Shown here: positions 36,281 through 45,342 of the stretch, piece by piece
Position numbering within the stretch: the stretch's first letter is position 1
Layout: the number at the start of each line of letters is the position of its first letter
Assembly (NCBI GenBank): GCA_022600935.1
Contig: JAHZJL010000144.1
Span: 1 to 51,663 of the forward strand
Length of the DNA stretch: 51,663 bases
Reading direction: 5' to 3'
From: Gammaproteobacteria bacterium
GTDB taxonomy: Bacteria > Pseudomonadota > Gammaproteobacteria > Methylococcales > DRLZ01
Program-made: the position numbers and the translations under genes
The notes under the pieces: model-generated
What the model was told of the DNA's origin: nothing
What the model saw: the letters and a program-made list of their open reading frames with translations, nothing else
Databases searched by the model: none

Positions 36281-39200
36281 ATGCTGAGATACTTTAATCC
36301 ATACAAGCTGTTATTAATCAGCGGCTTCGGAATTGGGTTATTCATTCTGTCACTGCGGTGTGTATTGTATTGGGCCGATCAGAATCCCGAAAAAGTGACC
36401 CGATATATCAGTGAAGCTGTCGGACAACAGGTTCAAATCGGACATCTCTCAACTCATCTGCATATTTTCCAGCCTGAAATTGCAGCACAGGATGTTGTGA
36501 TAATGGACGACAATAACCGCGCATTGATGCAATTCAATGCTGCGCGATTGCGGTTGCGATTGCTGCCTTTGTTAATCGGTCAACTCAAGGCATCGACTAT
36601 CTCGGCTGATCAGGCCAGATTCACCATCAAACAAACCGAATCAGGCGAGTTTACAGTCGTTGGGTTTGACAGTGAAGGGAATTTACTGACATCACTGATC
36701 GAACAAGGACGATATCAGATCATCAATTCCAGTATCAATCTGATCGATTCGTCAGACCACATTTTGAGTCTTGATCACATCAATCTCGGGCTCAACACAA
36801 GCCGCAACAGTTTTCAACTCGACACCAGTCTGCAACTCAAAGGTCAACCCGGAAAACTTCGGTTGATTGCAGATTTCAAAACATCACAACAAACTGGACA
36901 CCAGCTCTCCGGCACCTTCCATATTGATTCTGACTCAATACACGTGTCAAGTATTCAAGGGTTCTTAGCCGATATCAAGCCAGTTGAACACGCTGAAGCG
37001 TCAATGAAATTGTGGGGTTATATCGACAATTCACAACTGACATCAGTGTACGGGCATCTTGGGCTTGATTCACTGAAATGGCACAACAATGCTGTCATCG
37101 ATTCGGTTGCAAATAAACTCCCCAGTCAACTTAGTTCAACAATCTGGTTGAAAAATACCCCGCAAAAAATACAAGTCGTATTCAATCAGCTCAATCTTGG
37201 CCCCCAATTGACATTACCTGAACAGAATATTTTGATTGAGCACATCAAAACCGGTTATCAAAGCCAGTCATTGCAAAATCGGATTATGATCTCCGGTTTA
37301 CAGATTGAAAACACCCTGCCCCTGGCCATGCAATTTGCAGATACTCAGGCTATTGATCAACATGTGTTGACCTGGTTGTCGAATCACAACATTACCGGAA
37401 CTCTGAAAAACCTTTATGTAAGTTTCACACCACAACACAGTCCGGAATCGGTGGCATTATGCAGCTCATTTTCAAAGCTGAGCATTGATGCCAAAACAAT
37501 TAAACATTCAGATTCCATACTTGCCGATAACTGGTCCGGACACATTTGCATGAATGCCGGGCAAGGCCAGATTAAACTGGACAGCAGCAATGCATCACTT
37601 TATCCAACACACTTGTTCAATCACCCAATCAAGTTTTCGCAAATTAAAGGAGTCGTCAACTGGAACAAAACAGCACAGGGATGGTTCATCAGCTCCAAAC
37701 CCTTGCATCTGGATAATCAGGATTTGACGATGTCAATCAATCTCAATCTGGAAACCCATGCAACAGACCCGTGGTTACTGGACACAGACATCAATTTTGA
37801 ACTGATTAAAGCCAATCAGCTGAAATATTATCTGCCTTCCAGACAATTGAATCCCAAAGTTTCACAATGGCTTGCCAATGCATTCCGTGCCGGTTCCCTT
37901 ACAAACGGTCAATTTAGTTATTCAGGGCAATTAGTTGAGTCTGCTTTTCAACGCGACAAGGCAGTGTCAACAGCCCGTTTGATACTTGAGAATACAAGTA
38001 TTCAGGTTGACCGTAATAACCTCTGGCCGCAAATCCAGAATTTCAATGGTGATTTTCATTTTAAGAATGGAGTCGCCAGCATCAATGTCCTTAGCGGCAC
38101 AGCACTGGGTGTCAACATTAAAAACGGTACCATCGCAGCCAAGGATTTGACATCGCTTGACAATCTTCTCATCAGCACACGCTTGCAAGCCGACTTGGAA
38201 CAAGTTGACACGTATGTTTCAGAATCCCCTCTGGAAGAAGAAATTGGAGATATTGTCCATCGTTTACAGCCAACAGGTGACAGTTTACTCAGTCTGGATT
38301 TCATGATCCCGGTATTTTCTGATACCGATGAATTCTGGATCAAGGGTGATATCGACTTAAACAATGCAACAGTCACTGCTCCAGGCATTAACATGATCGT
38401 GAATGAGATCAATGGTCAGTTAAATTTCACTGAAGACTCACTGAGCGCAGAAGCCCTTGATGCAATGTTTAACGATCAAGCAACTGCAATGTCGATCATC
38501 AACTATCCCGATTCAGTGCAGATACTGGCATCGACCCGACTCGATTCAGATTTACTGCATCAACACTGGCCCTGGTTAAAACCGTTGCAGGGTCAAACTG
38601 ATAGCAATTTTAAAGTATCAGTTCCCAAATACGGAGAAGCATCCACTCCGGTACGCATTAAGCTGCTGTCAAACCTCAAAGGTATGCATGTCAATTTGCC
38701 GGAGCCACTGCATAAAACCACCGACCAATCAAAACAATTACAGGTTAAATTCAGTGTTTCTGATTCAGACGATATCCCTATTGAAATTCACTACGGGCAG
38801 AACAGCCATGCGGAACTTAACCTATTGGCAAAATCTTCAGATGATTGGCACCTGGACAGAGCTCATCTCACGATAGGTAATGGCCTTATTTCCTCGGCAG
38901 ACAGCGCAAGATTCAGGTTTGTCGCTGATTTGCCAGAGTGGAATCTGGCAGAAGTGAAAAAATTACCCGATTTGATCTCAGAATCAGAGCAAAACCAAAC
39001 CGGCCACCTACCAGACAACCCCTTAGTCCCTTCAATGAGTCTGGATATCAACATTGATCAACTAATGGTCGACAACTCTGCACTGGGTTCAATGGATCTC
39101 CACATGACCAAACTGGAAAACCACTGGACCGGGCAAATCCAGGGCAGTCTGGCTAACGGCACTATCGACTTTTCTAGTCAACGCAAAAACTCAGCGAATA

Positions 39201-40216
39201 AAGCGAATCCTGACACAACAGAACCAGGAGCCAGACTGAAATTACAGTTCGATTCTCTCAACCTGCCTGCAACAGATCAATTGAAGCAACTCGATGCAAT
39301 CATGAGTAGCAGATCCATCACACAACTCTCACCGTTGTCTTTCCCCGAACTGGATATCACTGTTGATCATTTCAGGCATGGCGAAACCAGTCTCGGTTCA
39401 CTGAGACTCGAAACCAGCAGTTTGCAAAACGGCTTGTCGATCGATCAGTTTATGGTTACCGGCGCGGAGCATGAATTAAATTCAACCGGAAACTGGTTAA
39501 TCCAGGAAAGCCATCCGGTCATGGCGCTGCAAGGATCATTGTCATCCAGAAATCTCGCGCACTTTTTACATCAGTTCGGAATTTATGAAGATATCCGTAA
39601 AACATCGGCAATGATTGATTTTGACCTGGACTGGCAATCAAGCCCAATACAAATTGACTGGCAGTCGCTGAACGGCAGTATTCAATTCAAACTTGAACAT
39701 GGCCGCTTGCTTGGCGTCGAACCCGGTATCGGACGGGCCCTGGGATTATTCAGTTTGAATGCCTGGGAACGACGCTTGCGCCTGGACTTCAGTGACGTCG
39801 TCGACGAAGGATTTGCCTACGATAATGTCAAGGCCGATTTTGTATTGAAAAAAGGACAGGCCTATAGCACCAATCTGGCCGTCGATGGAGTATCAGCCCG
39901 GGTTAATTTTGTCGGTCGTATCGGCTTGCATGAACGCGATTTCGAAGCAGCTGTGACTGTCATTCCCAGAAGCTCAATCGCACTACCCCTGGCAGGCGCC
40001 CTGGGAGGGCCAATTGGCCTCGGTGCCGGGATTGTCGCGCAGCAAATTGTTGGTGATCAGTTTGAAACACTGTCCAGCAGCGAATATACCGTTTCCGGCT
40101 CCTGGTCACATCCTCTAATCAAACATGTTCCAGAAAATGGTGGTATATTTACCCGTATGCTTTGGAATATTCAGAACATGGCAACAACTCAAAAATCAAA
40201 ATCTGCAATACACTGA
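36281..40216 (+). CDS. yhdP: YhdP family AsmA-like phospholipid transport protein
   Basis: A 1311-residue giant AsmA-like protein. I use the ATG at 36281 (MLRYFNPYKLLL); an in-frame TTG three codons upstream is possible. A single N-terminal transmembrane helix (about 10-30) is followed by a periplasmic region of DUF3971 and AsmA-like repeats, expected to form a long beta-groove. The C-terminus has the typical QLDWQSSPIQIDW-like segment, GSIQFKLEHGRLLGVEPGIGRALGLFSLNAWERRLRLDFSDVVDEGFAYD and GALGGPIGLGAGIVAQQIVGDQF. In E. coli YhdP, TamB and YdbH move phospholipids between inner and outer membranes. Length matches E. coli YhdP (1266). It follows rng with a 200-base gap. Confidence 0.92.
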   Translation: MLRYFNPYKLLLISGFGIGLFILSLRCVLYWADQNPEKVTRYISEAVGQQVQIGHLSTHLHIFQPEIAAQDVVIMDDNNRALMQFNAARLRLRLLPLLIGQLKASTISADQARFTIKQTESGEFTVVGFDSEGNLLTSLIEQGRYQIINSSINLIDSSDHILSLDHINLGLNTSRNSFQLDTSLQLKGQPGKLRLIADFKTSQQTGHQLSGTFHIDSDSIHVSSIQGFLADIKPVEHAEASMKLWGYIDNSQLTSVYGHLGLDSLKWHNNAVIDSVANKLPSQLSSTIWLKNTPQKIQVVFNQLNLGPQLTLPEQNILIEHIKTGYQSQSLQNRIMISGLQIENTLPLAMQFADTQAIDQHVLTWLSNHNITGTLKNLYVSFTPQHSPESVALCSSFSKLSIDAKTIKHSDSILADNWSGHICMNAGQGQIKLDSSNASLYPTHLFNHPIKFSQIKGVVNWNKTAQGWFISSKPLHLDNQDLTMSINLNLETHATDPWLLDTDINFELIKANQLKYYLPSRQLNPKVSQWLANAFRAGSLTNGQFSYSGQLVESAFQRDKAVSTARLILENTSIQVDRNNLWPQIQNFNGDFHFKNGVASINVLSGTALGVNIKNGTIAAKDLTSLDNLLISTRLQADLEQVDTYVSESPLEEEIGDIVHRLQPTGDSLLSLDFMIPVFSDTDEFWIKGDIDLNNATVTAPGINMIVNEINGQLNFTEDSLSAEALDAMFNDQATAMSIINYPDSVQILASTRLDSDLLHQHWPWLKPLQGQTDSNFKVSVPKYGEASTPVRIKLLSNLKGMHVNLPEPLHKTTDQSKQLQVKFSVSDSDDIPIEIHYGQNSHAELNLLAKSSDDWHLDRAHLTIGNGLISSADSARFRFVADLPEWNLAEVKKLPDLISESEQNQTGHLPDNPLVPSMSLDINIDQLMVDNSALGSMDLHMTKLENHWTGQIQGSLANGTIDFSSQRKNSANKANPDTTEPGARLKLQFDSLNLPATDQLKQLDAIMSSRSITQLSPLSFPELDITVDHFRHGETSLGSLRLETSSLQNGLSIDQFMVTGAEHELNSTGNWLIQESHPVMALQGSLSSRNLAHFLHQFGIYEDIRKTSAMIDFDLDWQSSPIQIDWQSLNGSIQFKLEHGRLLGVEPGIGRALGLFSLNAWERRLRLDFSDVVDEGFAYDNVKADFVLKKGQAYSTNLAVDGVSARVNFVGRIGLHERDFEAAVTVIPRSSIALPLAGALGGPIGLGAGIVAQQIVGDQFETLSSSEYTVSGSWSHPLIKHVPENGGIFTRMLWNIQNMATTQKSKSAIH

Positions 40217-40415
40217 TTTTGCGGATGACGTTATGTTGTTTCGTCATTCTTCTGCAAAGAACTTGTAGAGACTGGATTGAACGTTTACCTTGACATTTCA
40301 CATCACAATCCTGTCTCCTTGCCTGTCTGCACATGTCTTCAACTGGCACACAGGCAACGTCCTACGTACTTTTTCAATTGATACCAACCACTTTAATCAG
40401 GACAGTTAACACGTT

Positions 40416-41249
40416 ATGAGCAAATCTTCAGTCATTCAAATGACTTCTGGAGCAACTGTCGAGGCCAATCTGGCCGAAGCAGACCGATTAATCAGTGATG
40501 CCGCCAGAAGTGGTTCGCAACTGGTCGTTTTGCCGGAAAATTTCGCTCTGATGGGCATGGATGAGTATGCCAAGTTGTCTCACATGGAAGACAACAGTCA
40601 GGGACCAATTCATCATTTTCTCGCTGAAGTCAGCCGTCGTAACAGCATATGGATCGTTGCCGGAACCATGCCAATGGCGTCTTCTTACGCAACCAAAATC
40701 CGGGCAGCGTGTCTAATTTACAATGATCGAGGTGAACAAATCGCACGTTATGACAAAATGCATTTGTTTGATGTCGATGTACCGGACAGTGACGAACAGT
40801 ATTGCGAGTCAGATACCATCGACGCCGGTCAGGATTTGCTGATACTCGACAGCCCGGTCGGTAAACTTGGTGTCGCGGTGTGCTATGACTTGCGATTCCC
40901 GGAAATGTTCAGAATCATGCTGGAAGCCGGCATGGAGGTTCTGGCACTCCCGGCAGCGTTTACTGCAGCAACAGGGGCAGCCCACTGGGAAATCCTGCTG
41001 CGCGCCCGCGCTATCGAAAATTTGTGTTATGTTATCGCCTCCAATCAGGGTGGCGTGCATGAAAACGGACGCAAAACTTACGGCCACAGTATGATCATCG
41101 ATCCCTGGGGCAAACTCCTCAACTCGATTGCCACAGGGCCGGGCATCATCAGCGCAGATATTGATTTGAACCATTTGCACAGTGTACGACACAGTTTTCC
41201 GGCGATTAAAAATCGCCGCTTTATTCAGGAATTTAACGATCATGGTTGA
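40416..41249 (+). CDS. Carbon-nitrogen hydrolase, nitrilase family (Nit1/YbeM-like)
   Basis: A 277-residue hydrolase. The Glu-Lys-Cys catalytic triad is intact: Glu41 in [10 protein letters not shown], Lys114 in RYDKMHLFD and Cys156 in [12 protein letters not shown]. The nearby second Glu in [13 protein letters not shown] is also present. The sequence resembles the Nit1/deaminated glutathione amidase group, which removes the metabolic error product deaminated glutathione. Other omega-amidases share these motifs, so the substrate is inferred only. It lies between yhdP and tldD, a common gammaproteobacterial order, and its stop overlaps the tldD start (ATG at 41242). Confidence 0.9.
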   Translation: MSKSSVIQMTSGATVEANLAEADRLISDAARSGSQLVVLPENFALMGMDEYAKLSHMEDNSQGPIHHFLAEVSRRNSIWIVAGTMPMASSYATKIRAACLIYNDRGEQIARYDKMHLFDVDVPDSDEQYCESDTIDAGQDLLILDSPVGKLGVAVCYDLRFPEMFRIMLEAGMEVLALPAAFTAATGAAHWEILLRARAIENLCYVIASNQGGVHENGRKTYGHSMIIDPWGKLLNSIATGPGIISADIDLNHLHSVRHSFPAIKNRRFIQEFNDHG

Positions 41250-42690
41250 TACATCTTTACTCGCAACGGCTGAGCAGACCATTCTGACTCCGGCAGATAT
41301 TCAGCAATCCGATATCAATCGCCTGATTGCCGAGCTCTGTGCCACTCAAGTCGATGCTGCCGATATTTACTTTCAGAATACCCGGCATGAATCATGGTCT
41401 CTGGAAGATGGTATTGTCAAGGAAGGAAGTTTCAATATTGAGCAAGGTGCCGGTGTGCGAGCCATCAGCGGTGAAAAAACCGGATTCGCCTATACCGACG
41501 AGCTTAACCTGAATGCCTTGCTGGAAGCTGCTCACAGTGCCCGAGCGATTGCCAGATCAGGACAAAATCAGGTTCACAAGGTCAGCTCGGAAATGACTCC
41601 TGAATCATTATATAATTCAAGCGATCCGATCCAGTCCCTGGAAACTGATCGTAAAATAGAATTACTGAAACGCATCGACCGCGAAACACGCGCACTTGAC
41701 CCGCGTATCGAACAAGTCATGGTCAGTCTCAGTGGAGTTCATGAATCAGTTGTCATTGCTACCCATGAAGGCATGATCTGTGGCGATATTCGCCCTTTGG
41801 TGAGACTCAATGTCAGCGTCATTATCGAGCAGAACGGGCGACGTGAATCTGGTGGATTTGGTGGTGGTGGGCGCACTGACTATCGTTATTTTCTCGATCA
41901 GGACCGTGCCATGGACTACGCCAGAGAGGCATTGCGCCAGGCCGATATTGCCATGCAGGCTGAGCCTGCTCCAGCAGGCAGCATGACTGTGGTCCTTGGT
42001 TCGGGCTGGCCGGGTATTCTACTTCATGAAGCCATCGGTCATGGACTGGAAGGAGATTTTAATCGCAAAGGCACCTCGGCATTTAGCGGTCGTCTGGGTG
42101 AAACCGTGGCCTCGCCGCTGTGTACAATCGTCGATGACGGCACCCTCAAAGATCGCCGCGGTTCACTCAATATCGACGATGAAGGGACTCCGACTGAATG
42201 CACAGTTCTGATCGAAAACGGACAATTAAAAGACTATATGCAAGACACCATGAATGCACGTCTGATGGGTATGCGCCCCACCGGAAACGGTCGTCGTGAA
42301 TCCTATTCACATCGCCCCATGCCACGCATGACCAATACCTATATGCTGCCTGGCGAAAGCGCACCTGAAGAAATCATCAACTCTGTCAAATCAGGTATTT
42401 ATGCACAAAACTTCGGTGGCGGGCAAGTCGACATCACTTCAGGTAAATTCGTGTTTACCGCCAATGAAGCCTATTTGATCGAAAACGGCAAAATCACTTG
42501 CCCTGTCAAAGGAGCCACTCTGATTGGCAACGGACCGGATGTCCTTACTCGTGTGAGTATGGTCGGCAATGATATGCAACTGGACAGTGGCGTGGGCACC
42601 TGTGGCAAAGAAGGACAAAGTGTCCCGGTAGGTGTCGGTCAACCGACATTGAAAATCGATGCATTGACTGTGGGCGGTACCCAGGTATGA
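41242..42690 (+). CDS. tldD: Metalloprotease subunit TldD
   Basis: A 482-residue protein (E. coli 481). I take the ATG at 41242, which overlaps the hydrolase stop by 8 bases; a longer frame from 41182 would run inside that gene. The zinc site [12 protein letters not shown] starts at His262, with His267 and the downstream cysteine-containing strand region also present. [19 protein letters not shown] and [23 protein letters not shown] are strong family segments. TldD forms a heterodimer with PmbA (TldE) that degrades unstructured peptides, including antitoxin CcdA, and matures microcin B17. The stop overlaps the pmbA start by 4 bases. Confidence 0.97.
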   Translation: MVDTSLLATAEQTILTPADIQQSDINRLIAELCATQVDAADIYFQNTRHESWSLEDGIVKEGSFNIEQGAGVRAISGEKTGFAYTDELNLNALLEAAHSARAIARSGQNQVHKVSSEMTPESLYNSSDPIQSLETDRKIELLKRIDRETRALDPRIEQVMVSLSGVHESVVIATHEGMICGDIRPLVRLNVSVIIEQNGRRESGGFGGGGRTDYRYFLDQDRAMDYAREALRQADIAMQAEPAPAGSMTVVLGSGWPGILLHEAIGHGLEGDFNRKGTSAFSGRLGETVASPLCTIVDDGTLKDRRGSLNIDDEGTPTECTVLIENGQLKDYMQDTMNARLMGMRPTGNGRRESYSHRPMPRMTNTYMLPGESAPEEIINSVKSGIYAQNFGGGQVDITSGKFVFTANEAYLIENGKITCPVKGATLIGNGPDVLTRVSMVGNDMQLDSGVGTCGKEGQSVPVGVGQPTLKIDALTVGGTQV

Positions 42691-44060
42691 GCCAATCCGT
42701 TGAATCCATTCAAAAACAACAACACATGACAGACCGCCAGCAACAACTCGAAGAATTAAAATCCATTGTCGACGAATCCATCAGGGAAGCAAAAAAACTG
42801 GGTGCAACAGGGTGTGATGCTGATATCTCCAAAAGCAACGGTTTTTCAGTAACGACCCGCATGGGAGACGTGGAAACCATCGAACACGACCGCAATCAGG
42901 GACTCGGTGTCACCGTGTATTTTGGTCAGCGCAAAGGCAACGCCAGCAGTTCCGATCTTAATCCGGCATCGATTAGAGAAACAGTCGCTGCTGCCTGTGC
43001 TATTGCCCGTCATGCCACCGAAGATCCATTTGCAGGCCTGCCTGAACCTGAATTTATGGCTACTGAAATTCCCGATCTGGATCTGTGTCACCCCTGGCCT
43101 ATTGAGCTACAGCAAGCCATCGATACAGCATTGAACTGTGAACACGCTGCACTTGAATTTGACTCGACTATCAATAATTCAGAAGGTGCCACACTCAGCA
43201 CCCACACCGGCATCCAGGTTGTGGGCAACAGTCATGGATTCCTGGAAGGCTACTGGACTTCCAGACATAGTGTCAGCTGTTGTGTAATTGGTGAAAAACA
43301 AGGTTCCATGCAACGTGATTACTGGTATACAGTCGCTCGTGAACAATCCGGTCTTGATCATGCTGAAGCTGTAGGTCAGGAAGCAGCCAGACGCACACTG
43401 CGGCGACTGGGATCACGTTCTCTGACTCCCCGCGAGTGTCCAGTGCTATTTGTTCCCGAAGTGGCACGCAGCTTGATTGGTAATTTTATCGGTGCCATCA
43501 GTGGCGGCAGTTTGTATCGCAAAAACACCTTTTTACTGGATTCTCTGGGTACTTCGGTATTCCCGGATTTCATGCACATACATCAGCAGCCTCACCAACT
43601 CAAAGCATTGGGCAGTGCTCCGTTTGATGCCGAAGGCGTGGCAACCCGTACTCATGATATTGTCAAAGGTGGTATTGTCGAGAATTATGTACTCGGCAGT
43701 TATTCAGCGCGCAAGCTCGGTCTTCAAACGACCGGCAATGCGGGTGGGACTTACAATCTGATTGTAGAGCCAGGACAACAAGACTTCCAGCAATTGCTCA
43801 ACACAATGGACACCGGCCTTATTGTGACTGAACTGATCGGCCACGGTTTGAATATGATGACTGGCGACTACTCCAGAGGCGCGGCCGGCTTATGGGTAGA
43901 AAATGGTCGTATCGTGCATCCGGTTGAGGAAATTACCATTGCAGGTAATCTAAAAAATATTTTTAACTCAATTGTTACCGTCGGTAATGATGTGCATCGT
44001 GACTCGAATATACAAACCGGTTCTGTGCTTGTCGAGAATATGGTGATCGCCGGAAACTGA
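42687..44060 (+). CDS. pmbA: Metalloprotease partner subunit PmbA (TldE)
   Basis: A 457-residue protein (E. coli 450). Its ATG overlaps the tldD stop, and a second in-frame ATG 13 codons later is possible. The catalytic HExxxH of TldD is absent, as expected for the non-catalytic subunit. Family signatures include [86 protein letters not shown] and [25 protein letters not shown]. TldD and PmbA are often at separate loci; here they are adjacent and translationally coupled, which matches their 1:1 complex. A hairpin-rich intergenic region follows. Confidence 0.96.
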   Translation: MSQSVESIQKQQHMTDRQQQLEELKSIVDESIREAKKLGATGCDADISKSNGFSVTTRMGDVETIEHDRNQGLGVTVYFGQRKGNASSSDLNPASIRETVAAACAIARHATEDPFAGLPEPEFMATEIPDLDLCHPWPIELQQAIDTALNCEHAALEFDSTINNSEGATLSTHTGIQVVGNSHGFLEGYWTSRHSVSCCVIGEKQGSMQRDYWYTVAREQSGLDHAEAVGQEAARRTLRRLGSRSLTPRECPVLFVPEVARSLIGNFIGAISGGSLYRKNTFLLDSLGTSVFPDFMHIHQQPHQLKALGSAPFDAEGVATRTHDIVKGGIVENYVLGSYSARKLGLQTTGNAGGTYNLIVEPGQQDFQQLLNTMDTGLIVTELIGHGLNMMTGDYSRGAAGLWVENGRIVHPVEEITIAGNLKNIFNSIVTVGNDVHRDSNIQTGSVLVENMVIAGN

Positions 44061-44229
44061 CAGAATTAAACACGATCAAGTTACACAATCACTTCCATAT
44101 AACGCCCCTGTAATCCCCGGTTCATTGGCAATCAGTCACTGATTGAGCAGTGATATTTCAATTTACTTGAGTATATTCCCGTCGATATCCGTACTCAGGA
44201 TTCAATTTTTACTCTTAAACAGGTAGAAT

Positions 44230-44253
44230 GCTGCACTTTGGGCAGCGTTTTTT
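44230..44253 (+). terminator. Probable intrinsic terminator downstream of pmbA
   Basis: GCTGC (44230-44234) pairs with GCAGC (44242-44246), followed by G and six Ts (44248-44253). The stem is short at 5 pairs but GC-rich, and the T-tract is good. It lies 170 bases after the pmbA stop. Confidence 0.6.
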
Positions 44254-44308
44254 GACAGTGTTGTGTTGATTCACTGTCATGGTAACAATAATCATATTCT
44301 CTAATTCG

Positions 44309-44385
44309 GCTGTTGACTCACTTGACAACCAGTGTTCTCACACCACTGGTTGTCAACACCAACACAGTGAGTCCAACTCAACAGC
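44309..44385. repeat. Long interrupted inverted repeat
   Basis: A perfect 13-pair stem, TTGACAACCAGTG (44322-44334) with CACTGGTTGTCAA (44344-44356), forms the core. It is extended outwards by CTCAC/GTGAG (44317-44321 with 44367-44371) and GCTGTTGA/TCAACAGC (44309-44316 with 44378-44385), giving 26 pairs with two one-sided bulges. The flanking T content is only TTTTAT, so it is not a typical terminator. Confidence 0.7.
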
Positions 44386-44577
44386 AGTTTTATATTAACT
44401 GAAAACAATCAAATTACAATTGATCCAATTTACGATTAATGTCTTCATCGTATAACAATCGGAACTATACGTGTTGTAGAGCCATGAATACAACTCGCAT
44501 TCGTTCATCACTGGTAATACATCTCCCGCCCCCGACGTTTATTCATGATGCCTTACATTTGACTACCGGAAAATTCT

Positions 44578-45342
44578 GTGAGTAAACGATCGTTTGAACA
44601 GGGCTGGAAGGATCGTTTTACTCGGTTCGGCAATCAAGCAGATGACGATGCAGGCATTGCTGGATGGAGCAAAACCGGACTGGCCACAAGAATTCGTTAT
44701 TTCCGTTCCATATGGAATCGCCAATCCGACCAGATTCGCTGGCTTGATGCAGGGTGTGGAGCTGGAACCTATTCAGACGTTCTGCAAGACAGCGGCCTGG
44801 ATGTCATTGCGTTGGATTACTCTCTGATTGCCATCAAAAAAGGCAAACAACGCTATTCATCGTCAATTTCCTGGGGCGTTGCTGATGTCACTCGGTTACC
44901 ACTACCCGATAACAGTGTCGATGGATGTTTGTGTTTCGGAGTTACTCAGGCCATGTCAAGCTCAGTACCGATTATCGAGGAACTGGTCCGTGTAGCCAGA
45001 CCCGGCGGACAAGTTCTGGTCGATGGTTTGAACAGCTGGTGTCTACCGCATCTCTGGGAACGTATGCGGCGCTGTTTATTCAGACTTGATCCACATTTAC
45101 GCTATCAATCACCGTCTGAAATGCGGGAGATTGCAAAAACAGCCGGTCTACAAGATATTACCCTGCATTGGCTGACCATCATGCCCTCCAGCCTGGCCAG
45201 ATTCCAATGGATTCCTACAAGTCCCTTATGCAAAAAACTGTTTCAATACCTTCCATTCATTGCGATCTTGTTCAGTCACTCAATGATTATTCAGGGATGT
45301 ATTCCTGCAGAAAACCGGACAACACATCAGACTCAGTCATGA
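44578..45342 (+). CDS. SAM-dependent class I methyltransferase
   Basis: A 254-residue protein with a GTG start. SAM motif I is IRWLDAGCGAGTYSDVLQDSG near residues 53-73, followed by VIALDYSLIAIKKGK (motif II acidic residue) and WGVADVTRLPLPDNSVDGCLCFGVTQAM, a Methyltransf_11 pattern. The region after residue 140 (LVDGLNSWCLPHLWERMRRCLFRLDPHLRYQSPSEM) is typical of small-molecule or lipid methyltransferases. The C-terminal segment is hydrophobic, suggesting membrane contact. The stop overlaps the lptD ATG (ATGA), so the two are translationally coupled. That is unusual, as lptD is commonly preceded by sugar-phosphate or kinase genes. The substrate is unknown; a quinone, lipid or glycan is possible. 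Confidence 0.85.
   Translation: MSKRSFEQGWKDRFTRFGNQADDDAGIAGWSKTGLATRIRYFRSIWNRQSDQIRWLDAGCGAGTYSDVLQDSGLDVIALDYSLIAIKKGKQRYSSSISWGVADVTRLPLPDNSVDGCLCFGVTQAMSSSVPIIEELVRVARPGGQVLVDGLNSWCLPHLWERMRRCLFRLDPHLRYQSPSEMREIAKTAGLQDITLHWLTIMPSSLARFQWIPTSPLCKKLFQYLPFIAILFSHSMIIQGCIPAENRTTHQTQS

Larger units (their letters stand above)
44061..44577. other. Hairpin-rich intergenic region after pmbA
   Basis: About 515 bases without a supported gene. From left to right: a short palindrome AATCAGT-C-ACTGATT (44130-44144) that competes with TCACTG/CAGTGA (44136-44153); a terminator hairpin (44230-44253); TGACAGTG/CACTGTCA (44253-44279); and a long hairpin at 44309-44385. The density of perfect stems is higher than in any other intergenic region here. 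A structured RNA, a terminator cluster or a small dispersed repeat are all possible. Confidence 0.6.

Noticed and set aside
41182-41241. A longer N-terminus for TldD
   Set aside because: It lies inside the hydrolase gene; the ATG at 41242 gives the normal TldD length.
45168-45338. A longer N-terminus for LptD
   Set aside because: It overlaps the methyltransferase gene and lacks a signal peptide; the ATG at 45339 starts a clear one.
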